From contig JALRCK010000078.1 in NCBI GenBank assembly GCA_023262305.1, positions 1-8,453 of the forward strand: DNA of 8,453 nucleotides. The letters run 5' to 3'. The notes below the pieces were generated by a model that saw nothing but the letters and a program-made list of their open reading frames with translations, did no database searches and was not told the DNA's origin. Shown here in pieces: positions 1 to 5,912 of the stretch (position 1 is its first letter; each line of letters opens with the position of its first letter). The DNA is from Deltaproteobacteria bacterium. GTDB taxonomy: Bacteria; Bdellovibrionota_C; UBA2361; OMII01. Made by a program: the position numbers and the translations under genes.

Positions 1-44
1 CTAACGATTCCTAAACCAGTGATGGCAACTCTTCGCTTCTGCAT
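1..44 (-). CDS. fabF: 3-oxoacyl-[ACP] synthase II (FabF-type), 5' end only, cut by the window edge
   Basis: Reading the minus strand from the ATG at 44..42 gives MQKRRVAITGLGIV and then a codon beginning AG, which fits a following Ser. This closely resembles the start of FabF/KAS II enzymes (K-R-R-V-V-[IV]-T-G-[LM]-G-[IM]-[VL]-S), the first beta strand of the thiolase fold. These enzymes condense acyl-ACP with malonyl-ACP in fatty acid elongation, in the cytoplasm. An AAAGGA ribosome binding site lies at 58..53, eight bases before the ATG, and supports this start. Only 14 codons are visible, so the Cys-His-His active site cannot be checked, and another ketoacyl synthase (FabB or a polyketide-type KS) is possible. 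The gene points the same way as hda and murA but is separated from hda by 192 bases, so it may have its own promoter. Confidence 0.72.
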   Translation of the reverse strand, partial: MQKRRVAITGLGIV

Positions 45-143
45 CTTTCTATTCCTTTACGTCCTACTCGGAGACTTCGCAGGATGAAGTATCTCCCGTT
101 CTCATCAGAGTGCGCTCAGCACAAAGCTCACACATGAAGCTTA

Positions 144-162
144 AAGGTAGCGTAACTACCTT
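144..162 (-). terminator. Weak hairpin between hda and fabF, possible terminator
   Basis: AAGGTAG at 144..150 and CTACCTT at 156..162 form a perfect 7-bp stem with a 5-base loop. Read on the minus strand it lies about 75 bases past the hda stop and is followed by a short TTTAA run. The stem has only three G-C pairs and the T-run is poor, so it is a weak terminator at best and could be a leader structure of the next gene. The rest of 45..236 shows only the ribosome binding site of the fabF-like gene. Confidence 0.3.
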
Positions 163-236
163 CTCTGACTGCCAAACAGGGAGGTACAATTACCACACTG
201 TCTCAAGCGATGAAAGCGAACTTAACCGTCTGAACT

Positions 237-983
237 TTATGCTCTTTTATGGTCATTCGACGGGGCTATCTCGGGTTGTTGACCCACTGCCTCGGAGAGA
301 GCATTAAACGAAGTGCAGGGAGCTGAGAGACCCCGAGGCTCCTCAACCTTTTCGATACATTCTACAAGGGCGGGCAATGTGCGGGAGACCCGCCGCAAAA
401 TGAAGCCTTTCTTGGACTCAGAGAGCTGAAATCCACGTTGCTTGGCGATCAGGTCCAGGAGCGGCGCAAGCTCGGAATCGACCGGGGCATCTATCCCAAA
501 AAAGAGACCTGAGTTGAGGCGACTCTGAATCTGCTTGGTGCAAGCGATCTTGTCTGGAGCAGCGCTGCCGAGGATGACCAGGGTTCCATCCACTTGAATT
601 AGCTTCTCAGTGAGATCCATGAAGATCCCCGACTGATTCGTTCGAGATATCTCCTCAAGAAGAACATCCCCATCATCGAGCACAATCGTCTCTCCATACC
701 CAAGAGGCTGAGAGCGAACCTCCGTTGCAAACCACTCTACCATCTCCTCCCGACTCACCATCCGGGCGGGGCGCCCCTTATGAGTCAGGGCACCAACGAG
801 ATGAACCCCCAAGTGAGTTTTTCCAGTTCGAGGTGCACCTTGCACATACCCCAGCGAAAACACCCTTTGGTACGAGAGTGTTTCAAGCGAAGCGATAAGT
901 TCAACTACGCCCCTGTGAACGAGGTACGCATTCGATGAGTACCGCAGGGACTGAACCAACTGAAGTTGTAATTGGGCGACCAT
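237..983 (-). CDS. hda: Hda-like DnaA-family AAA+ ATPase (regulatory inactivation of DnaA)
   Basis: From ATG 983 the protein has 248 residues, close to the size of Hda (about 230-250) and far shorter than DnaA. It lacks the DNA-binding domain IV of DnaA. Right after the start is A-QLQLQL, which lines up with the sliding-clamp-binding motif QLSLPL at the N-terminus of E. coli Hda. Walker A is GAPRTGKTH (about residues 49-57), Walker B is TIVLDDGDVL (about 99-108), a sensor I strand is VILGSAAPD (about 136-144), and QSRLNSGL (about 153-160) matches the DnaA/Hda Box VII arginine finger. Where family members carry the sensor II Arg, this protein by eye has Pro (codon CCC at 374..372). By homology, Hda bound to the DNA-loaded clamp stimulates ATP hydrolysis by DnaA. 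A GTG at 989 is an alternative start two codons upstream. No good ribosome binding site precedes either start, so translation is probably coupled to murA, which ends 19 bases upstream. The last 35 residues look unstructured. Confidence 0.8.
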   Translation of the reverse strand: MVAQLQLQLVQSLRYSSNAYLVHRGVVELIASLETLSYQRVFSLGYVQGAPRTGKTHLGVHLVGALTHKGRPARMVSREEMVEWFATEVRSQPLGYGETIVLDDGDVLLEEISRTNQSGIFMDLTEKLIQVDGTLVILGSAAPDKIACTKQIQSRLNSGLFFGIDAPVDSELAPLLDLIAKQRGFQLSESKKGFILRRVSRTLPALVECIEKVEEPRGLSAPCTSFNALSEAVGQQPEIAPSNDHKRA

Positions 984-1002
984 GCTCACAGCTCACAAGT
1001 GG

Positions 1003-2292
1003 TTAGCAGCCAGCAAAGATGAAATCGTCAGGGTCGCTAATTCGCGACCACACCTGACCACCGAGCGCACCGATCTTTCGCTCAAAGTGCTCGTAGCCTC
1101 GGCGTAAGTGATGAGGCTCATGAACCTCGCTCCGCCCCTCTGCGGCGAGCCCTGCAATCGCCACAGCAGCAGCCGCACGGATATCAAGACCATCTACAGG
1201 AGCTCCAGTCAATTTTTCGACGCCGTTGATAGTTACAATTCGATCTTGAATCTGAATCGACGCTCCCATGCGAGCCAACTCAGACACATGCCCGAATCGC
1301 CCCTCATAGATAGTCTCCTCGATCGTGCTTGTGCCCTCAGCTAGCGTGAGCGCTGCCATGAGCGGAGCTTGAAGATCGGTTGCGAGCTCCGGGAACGGTC
1401 CCGTCTTGACGTTGACCGCTTTGAGACGCCCCTTACTTGTCACCGTGACGGATTGATCACCACACGAAACCTCAAGACCCATCTCGGAGAGAATCGAAAG
1501 GAATGAGCCGAAGTAGAGTGGATCGATACCTTCAACAGTCACCCGCCCGCCAGTGATAGCACCCGCAAGAAGGTACGTGCCTGCCTCAATTCGATCGCCG
1601 ATCAGATTTGAGGTTACTCCTCCGAGCTCACTGCGACCATGTATCTCGACGATGTTTCCTCCGGCGCCTTGAATATCCGCGCCCATGCCGTTGAGGAAGT
1701 TAGCGAGTGCGATAATCTCCGGCTCCCGAGCCGCCCCTTTCAGGATCGTACGTCCGGGAGTAAGACTCGCCGCCATAATGAGTTGGTGCGTAGCACCAAC
1801 TGATGGGAATCGAAGATCGAGCACAGCGGGACGCAAGCCATCAACCGCGGTTGCGTACACAACACCATGCTTGAGCGATATGTCGGCTCCCATCTTGGTG
1901 AGCCCCTCAAGGTGAATATCGACCGGTCGCGCTCCGATTAAGTCTCCACCCGGAAGCGCAACGCGCGCAGCACGACCACGCGCGAGGAGCGGAGCGAGAA
2001 CCCAGAACGAAGCTCGAAGCGCCTTCACCAAACTGTAACTAGCTTCCGTGGCGAGCAGCTTCTTGGTTTGAACTCGCGCAGTGTTTCCATCGTACGAGAC
2101 CTCTCCACCGAAGTGCTCGAGGAGGTGCAGGCAGAGGCTTGTGTCTGTGAGGTTGGGAACGTTGGAGATGACACACTCCTCAGCGGTCAGGAGAGTGGCC
2201 ATGAGGATCGGCAGACCAGCGTTCTTTGCGCCCCCTGCTACCACGGTGCCGTGAAGCGGCTTGCCACCAACGATCTCAATAAACTCAGACAT
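1003..2292 (-). CDS. murA: UDP-N-acetylglucosamine 1-carboxyvinyltransferase MurA, Asp active-site variant
   Basis: This cytoplasmic enzyme transfers enolpyruvate from PEP to UDP-GlcNAc, the first committed step of peptidoglycan synthesis. The 429-residue length is typical. Family landmarks are present: GAKNAGLPIL with catalytic Lys23, RASFWVLAPLLAR (about 93-105), LPGG-x2-IGARPVD (113-125), AAREPEI (187-193), DRIEAGTY (233-240), ATDLQAP with Asp306, and RRGYEHFE with Arg398. The residue matching Cys115 of E. coli is Asp117, encoded GAC at 1944..1942. Asp at this site is known from mycobacterial, chlamydial and Borrelia MurA, where the enzyme stays active but is not alkylated by fosfomycin. 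The start is well supported: GGAGG at 2303..2299, six bases before the ATG. The gene diverges from the small gene at 2469, so it needs its own promoter in 2293..2468; I see no convincing one. hda follows 19 bases after the stop. Confidence 0.97.
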   Translation of the reverse strand: MSEFIEIVGGKPLHGTVVAGGAKNAGLPILMATLLTAEECVISNVPNLTDTSLCLHLLEHFGGEVSYDGNTARVQTKKLLATEASYSLVKALRASFWVLAPLLARGRAARVALPGGDLIGARPVDIHLEGLTKMGADISLKHGVVYATAVDGLRPAVLDLRFPSVGATHQLIMAASLTPGRTILKGAAREPEIIALANFLNGMGADIQGAGGNIVEIHGRSELGGVTSNLIGDRIEAGTYLLAGAITGGRVTVEGIDPLYFGSFLSILSEMGLEVSCGDQSVTVTSKGRLKAVNVKTGPFPELATDLQAPLMAALTLAEGTSTIEETIYEGRFGHVSELARMGASIQIQDRIVTINGVEKLTGAPVDGLDIRAAAAVAIAGLAAEGRSEVHEPHHLRRGYEHFERKIGALGGQVWSRISDPDDFIFAGC

Positions 2293-2402
2293 CTACATCC
2301 TCCGCAACCACGGCTCGTTAAGACCCCATAAGGTAAGGCAGAGCGCCAGGCAGAACAATAGCAACTTACCTCCCAAAGTTCCGATTCATAGAAAAATTTC
2401 AC

Positions 2403-2437
2403 CTGGCTTTCACCCCAATGAGTGGGGCGCAAGCCAG
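2403..2437 (+). promoter_or_regulatory. Nested inverted repeat / stem-loop upstream of the small gene
   Basis: CTGGCTT (2403..2409) pairs with AAGCCAG (2431..2437). Inside it, CCCCA (2413..2417) pairs with TGGGG (2423..2427) around the loop ATGAG, leaving only a 3-by-3 internal loop. The element ends 31 bases before the small-gene ATG and lies 110 bases upstream of the murA start on the other strand. It could be an RNA structure in the 5' leader of the small gene or a DNA operator between the two divergent genes. The ATG in its loop (2418) is in frame with the small gene but has no ribosome binding site. Confidence 0.45.
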
Positions 2438-2468
2438 CGTTCGTAACTATGTAATTCAAAGGAGAGTT

Positions 2469-2768
2469 ATGCCAGCACCACTCGCGTCCAATGTAGATTC
2501 AACAGCTCGCACCGTCGGGACTAACTTCACAAACGCCCAGAACAACCTCTTAAAGGCTTACAGCCTCAAAGAGGGGGCCTCCTCGTCCGAGCTGAAGGCT
2601 TTGGCAAAAGACTTAGGCGTTTCAAGCACCAATGCGACCGTCCGTTCCCTCCAACTGATCGCCGAGCAGCGATTCCAGCACAGCTCTCAGGTCATTAACC
2701 TCTTTTCGAGCCTCCTCGATAAGGTTGACCAGTTGAAGCAACGGCTCATCGCTAAGTTCTCAAATTAA
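2469..2768 (+). CDS. Small helical protein of unknown function (99 residues)
   Basis: I do not recognise this protein. The start is chosen at ATG 2469 because AAAGGAGAG lies just before it (2458..2466). The frame stays open back to an ATG at 2418, but that one sits in a hairpin loop without a ribosome binding site. The first 30 residues are rich in Ser, Thr, Asn and Ala. A short helical segment follows (SSSELKALAKDLG, about 38-50), then a long amphipathic helix from about 59 to 97 with hydrophobic residues at heptad-like spacing and a basic end (LKQRLIAKF). There is no Cys or Trp, only one Tyr, and no signal peptide or membrane segment. The size, Ser/Thr-rich head and helical tail faintly recall type III needle or rod subunits, but no secretion genes are nearby, so I do not call it that. 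A 12-bp hairpin follows the stop. The ribosome binding site, normal composition and terminator-like end suggest a real, separately transcribed gene. Confidence 0.7.
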   Translation: MPAPLASNVDSTARTVGTNFTNAQNNLLKAYSLKEGASSSELKALAKDLGVSSTNATVRSLQLIAEQRFQHSSQVINLFSSLLDKVDQLKQRLIAKFSN

Positions 2769-2777
2769 GCTCCGCCG

Positions 2778-2809
2778 TGCCGTGATGGGTTACTATTCCC
2801 ATCACGGCA
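2778..2809 (+). terminator. Strong hairpin after the small gene, probable terminator
   Basis: TGCCGTGATGGG (2778..2789) pairs perfectly with CCCATCACGGCA (2798..2809): a 12-bp stem with an 8-base loop, starting nine bases after the TAA of the small gene. No U-run follows (GCCGTTTGCGC), so it is not a classical intrinsic terminator. It could terminate weakly, protect the 3' end of the transcript, or separate the small gene from the glycosyltransferase gene. No minus-strand gene ends here. Confidence 0.55.
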
Positions 2810-2905
2810 GCCGTTTGCGCATCCTAATATCAAGACCTTACTCGCATTTTTGGAGGCCTTGCCCAGAAAGGGCGTGCATCAAGCCCTGTCAGGACAGCAT
2901 CTTAA

Positions 2906-2940
2906 CCCCTTACGGAGATGCACATGCCATCTCCTAGGGG
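2906..2940 (+). promoter_or_regulatory. Leader hairpin covering the glycosyltransferase ribosome binding site
   Basis: CCCCT (2906..2910) pairs with AGGGG (2936..2940), and GGAGATG (2914..2920) pairs with CATCTCC (2928..2934). Together they make 12 base pairs around a 7-base loop, with a small 3-by-1 internal loop. The AGGGG arm is the likely Shine-Dalgarno sequence, five bases before the ATG at 2946, so the folded leader would hide it. This arrangement is compatible with translational control or an RNA thermometer. The pairing is seen directly; the function is inferred. Confidence 0.45.
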
Positions 2941-2945
2941 CGTCT

Positions 2946-5087
2946 ATGCAGGTATGGCCAAAGATCTCAATCGTCACGCCCACATTCAACTGCGGGCACC
3001 TGGTGCGGAAGTGCATCGAGAGCGTCACATCTCAAAAGTATCCAAACGTTGAGCACATTATCGTAGACGGAGCGTCCACCGACGATACCACCCGGGTCTT
3101 GGGGGAATTTCCTCACCTCCGCTGGATCTCAGAGAAGGACACCGGCGAAGCTAACGCGCTCAACAAAGCCCTGAAGATGGTCACGGGCGATATCGTCTGC
3201 TGGCTCAACGCTGATGACTACTTCTGCCCTAACGCGCTTGAGCCGGTCGCGCGTCTCTTTCGCGAACACCCGACCTGGGACCTCGTGTACGGAGACACCA
3301 ACATGGTGGACCCAACCGGGCGCGTGTTGTGGGTCAAGCGATCATCACCAAACACATCAATCTCATCGTTAGCACGGTGGTGGGAAAATTCCTCGATGCC
3401 CCACCAACCATCGATGTTCTTCTCAACACGGCTCCTTCAAGAGGTTGGACCACTCAATGAGAGCCTGCACTTCTCCATCGATTTAGAGTTGTGGTTTCGG
3501 TGCGCGGTCAGAACAAAATTCCACCACATCAACCAAGTGTTGTCGTGCGCGACACAACGCCCCGATTGCAAATCTGGCGGAACGGAGGTCGAGCAGATTA
3601 AAAGTCACTGGCGAGTTCTGCGCCCGTTTCTCTCCCAGCTTCCCTTCATCGAGCAAGTCGATTTCTGGCAGGAGTACTACTTCGGAAGACTCTCAGGATT
3701 AAAGAACCATACCCACCTCGATCCCACACGCTTCCCCGACTCTGAGGAGGCCCTCCTCGGCGTCATTCGAACCATCAATCTCCATCCCTCCTCTCTCTCC
3801 GTGCTTGCGCACCTTTTTCCCGATCAGCAGGCGCTCCTCGCGATCGTAGAGCTTTTAAACCAACGCGGGCTGCATTTTAAAGAAACGAAACTGATCTCCA
3901 TTCCTGACCGGGAGCTTCAATCTCGGGCCCCCGAGCGCGGCACCGTAGTCGTGGACGGAATATTTTTTGAGCGAAACCGCACCGGTATTTATCGCTTATG
4001 GGACTCAGTCTTAAAGTCGTGGTCAAAAACGCCCTTCGCGCGGCGAGTTGTTGTGCTCGACCGTAGTGGTCACGCCCCTCGCTACCCCGGCATCAGGTAT
4101 CGACTCCTTCCTCGCGCTGATATCACCTCACTTAACGAGGAAGCTGCTCTCCTCGCCACGGTGTGTCGCGAGGAGAATGCAGGGCTTTTTGTGTCGACCT
4201 ACTATACCTCTGTTGTGGGGATCCCATCAGTGATGCCGGTCTATGATATGATCCCAGAAAAGAATGGCTGGGACTTGAGAAGCGTGGACTGGGTAGCGAA
4301 AGATCTCGCCATCAAGCGAGCGAGCGCATTCTGCTGCATCTCCGAATCAACTCGGCGGGATCTACTCGAGATCTGTTCCGACATCCCCCCACAGAGCGCG
4401 GCCGTAACCCTCTGCGGAGTTGACCGCGACGTTTTCCGACCGGCTTCTGATGACGAGATCTTCTCGCTTCGCCAGCGATTGAACCTTAATAAACCCTACT
4501 TCATCCTCGCAGGGGGCAAGACAAACTATAAGAACGCACACATGTTCTTTGAGGCCATGAGAACCCTCCCCTCACAGCACGGCTTTAAGGTTTTAGTAAC
4601 CGGCGGACTCTTTGAGGAGGAGAGCCTTGGTGACCTCAAGACCGAATGCGAGATAGTGACCGCGACCTTGAGTGATGAGGACCTCCGCGCCGCTTATGGT
4701 GGAGCGCTCGCGCTCGTCTATCCTTCGCGATACGAGGGATTTGGTTTACCTGTCGTTGAGGCGATGGCGTGTGGGTGTCCCGTGATATCCTCGCCGTGGA
4801 GCTCCCTACCGGAGGTGGGAGGTGGCGCCGCGATGTACATCACGGATGTGGCGACCTTGGCGAACGCGCTTGTAGAGGTCCAAAAACCAGACACCCGCGC
4901 TCTGCTCATCGCAGCTGGATACGAGCAAGCAACAAAATTCTCGTGGGACACGATGGCGCACCAACTACAACTGGTCTTTGAACAAGTAATTGAGGCGACC
5001 CAGCCCAAGATCTCAGGCTCTCCACTATCTCCGGACCAAGCGCACCACGGTAAATCGATCGGCGCTCGAGTCATCCCCAACGAGTGA
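2946..5087 (+). CDS. Two-domain glycosyltransferase: GT2 (GT-A fold) fused to GT4 (GT-B fold)
   Basis: The frame is open back to a TTG at 2850, but the first ATG (2946), preceded by AGGGG (2936..2940), places the GT2 domain directly at the N-terminus and gives 713 residues. Residues about 6-230 are a family 2 glycosyltransferase: ISIVTPTFN, VDGASTDDT (about 40-48) and the metal/nucleotide site WLNADD (86-91), then MPHQPSMFF (about 151-159). A linker of roughly 100 residues follows. Residues about 334-690 are a family 4 transferase: DGIFFERNRTGIYRLW, AYCG-like TLCGVDRDVF, and the E-x7-E donor-sugar motif EGFGLPVVE (Glu597, Glu605) followed by AMACGCPVISS. Two intact catalytic domains suggest that two successive sugars are added to a surface glycan; donors and acceptor cannot be read from the sequence. 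No membrane segment is visible, so the protein is probably cytoplasmic. The last 20 or so residues lie past the GT4 fold and are encoded opposite the end of prmC (63-base convergent overlap). No other glycan gene is nearby. Confidence 0.9.
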   Translation: MQVWPKISIVTPTFNCGHLVRKCIESVTSQKYPNVEHIIVDGASTDDTTRVLGEFPHLRWISEKDTGEANALNKALKMVTGDIVCWLNADDYFCPNALEPVARLFREHPTWDLVYGDTNMVDPTGRVLWVKRSSPNTSISSLARWWENSSMPHQPSMFFSTRLLQEVGPLNESLHFSIDLELWFRCAVRTKFHHINQVLSCATQRPDCKSGGTEVEQIKSHWRVLRPFLSQLPFIEQVDFWQEYYFGRLSGLKNHTHLDPTRFPDSEEALLGVIRTINLHPSSLSVLAHLFPDQQALLAIVELLNQRGLHFKETKLISIPDRELQSRAPERGTVVVDGIFFERNRTGIYRLWDSVLKSWSKTPFARRVVVLDRSGHAPRYPGIRYRLLPRADITSLNEEAALLATVCREENAGLFVSTYYTSVVGIPSVMPVYDMIPEKNGWDLRSVDWVAKDLAIKRASAFCCISESTRRDLLEICSDIPPQSAAVTLCGVDRDVFRPASDDEIFSLRQRLNLNKPYFILAGGKTNYKNAHMFFEAMRTLPSQHGFKVLVTGGLFEEESLGDLKTECEIVTATLSDEDLRAAYGGALALVYPSRYEGFGLPVVEAMACGCPVISSPWSSLPEVGGGAAMYITDVATLANALVEVQKPDTRALLIAAGYEQATKFSWDTMAHQLQLVFEQVIEATQPKISGSPLSPDQAHHGKSIGARVIPNE

Positions 5088-5912
5088 GATTTCGTACTGA
5101 GACTCAAACGGAGCAAGGAGCTGTGGCAGCGCCCGCCGCTTACCAGCCCCTACCTCTACCAGAAGCAACCCTCCTGGTCGAAGCATGGACGCAGCACTCT
5201 CAATAATAACGCGAACATCTTTTAATCCCTGCTCCTCCGCGAAAAGAGCCTCACGCGGCTCAAATGAGAGATCGAGTGGAACCTCCTCTGTCGGATCGAT
5301 GTAGGGAGGATTAGCGATAATCAGATCGAACGGTCCTTTGCGATCTTTGACGCCATCAAGCCACTCCCCATGGTGGTACGAGATTCGACCATCGACACCA
5401 TGCCTCTGGGCATTTGCGGCCGCCACTCGCAAGGCTTCATGACTAATGTCAACGCCGATACAACGAACGTCACACCGTTGTTTCTGCAACTCCACAGCGA
5501 GCGCTATCGAAAGGCATCCAGACCCGACCCCGAGATCAACACACCGAATCGAACGAGCGCTCCCTACAAACGCCAGTGCCTCCTCCACTATCAACTCCGA
5601 TTCAGGGCGCGGAACAAGCACCGCTGGGGATACCTGAAACGAAAGCCCCCAAAACTCACGCTCTCCTGTTATGTAGGCGACCGGCTCCCCACGCTGCCTT
5701 CGCTCCACGAAGGCGCTAAAGTGCGCGATCACCTCTTGAGAACACTCGGCGTCACCCCGGGTGAGAAGCTGTGTTTTGGTGAATCCAAGGAGGTGCCCCA
5801 ATAAGACCTCGCTATCAAGGCGCGCTGACGGAGAAACCCCTGCCAAGGCGAGCGTGCCTCTATGAATCAGCTCGCTGATGGTTACCTGGTTATTGGACGA
5901 CAGTCTCTCCAC
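5025..5912 (-). CDS. prmC: Peptide chain release factor N5-glutamine methyltransferase PrmC (HemK)
   Basis: This enzyme uses S-adenosylmethionine to methylate the glutamine of the GGQ motif in RF1 and RF2 and so improves peptide release. The protein has an N-terminal helical substrate-binding domain, then GEREFWGLSFQVSPAVLVPRPESE (in two parts around residues 83-106), the SAM-binding loop DLGVGSG (126-132), GVDIS (about 153-157), and the catalytic NPPY (201-204), which is diagnostic of the family. The C-terminal strand DRFTVVR is also family-like. The frame is open to an ATG at 5966, but I choose GTG 5912 because GGAGG lies six bases before it and 295 residues fits the family better; the longer start adds 18 basic, non-conserved residues. 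The GTG lies inside the 3' end of prfA (23-base overlap), so translation is probably coupled. The 3' end overlaps the convergent glycosyltransferase gene by 63 bases. Confidence 0.96.
   Translation of the reverse strand: MERLSSNNQVTISELIHRGTLALAGVSPSARLDSEVLLGHLLGFTKTQLLTRGDAECSQEVIAHFSAFVERRQRGEPVAYITGEREFWGLSFQVSPAVLVPRPESELIVEEALAFVGSARSIRCVDLGVGSGCLSIALAVELQKQRCDVRCIGVDISHEALRVAAANAQRHGVDGRISYHHGEWLDGVKDRKGPFDLIIANPPYIDPTEEVPLDLSFEPREALFAEEQGLKDVRVIIESAASMLRPGGLLLVEVGAGKRRALPQLLAPFESQYEISLVGDDSSADRFTVVRLVRR

Noticed and set aside
110..307. 65-codon plus-strand frame overlapping the end of hda
   Set aside because: No ribosome binding site, no family resemblance, and the second half is antisense to a clearly coding region.
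2861..2886. GCCC-AGAAA-GGGC followed by another GCCC, which could form alternative pairings like an attenuator
   Set aside because: Four-base stems are expected by chance at this composition, and no U-run follows.
2850..2945. Upstream extension of the glycosyltransferase frame from TTG 2850
   Set aside because: No ribosome binding site for the TTG, the extension is unlike any GT2 N-terminus, and it spans a hairpin that leads into the ATG at 2946.
2918..3020. Short frame starting at ATG 2918, out of frame with the glycosyltransferase (possible upstream ORF)
   Set aside because: GGAG is too close to the ATG to serve it, and the peptide has no recognisable features.
4718..5116. 132-codon minus-strand frame opposite the glycosyltransferase C-terminus
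   Set aside because: Antisense to a strongly conserved GT4 domain and overlapping prmC; a shadow frame without motifs.
5370..5804. 144-codon plus-strand frame opposite prmC
   Set aside because: Shadow of prmC, with no start signal and no recognisable domain.
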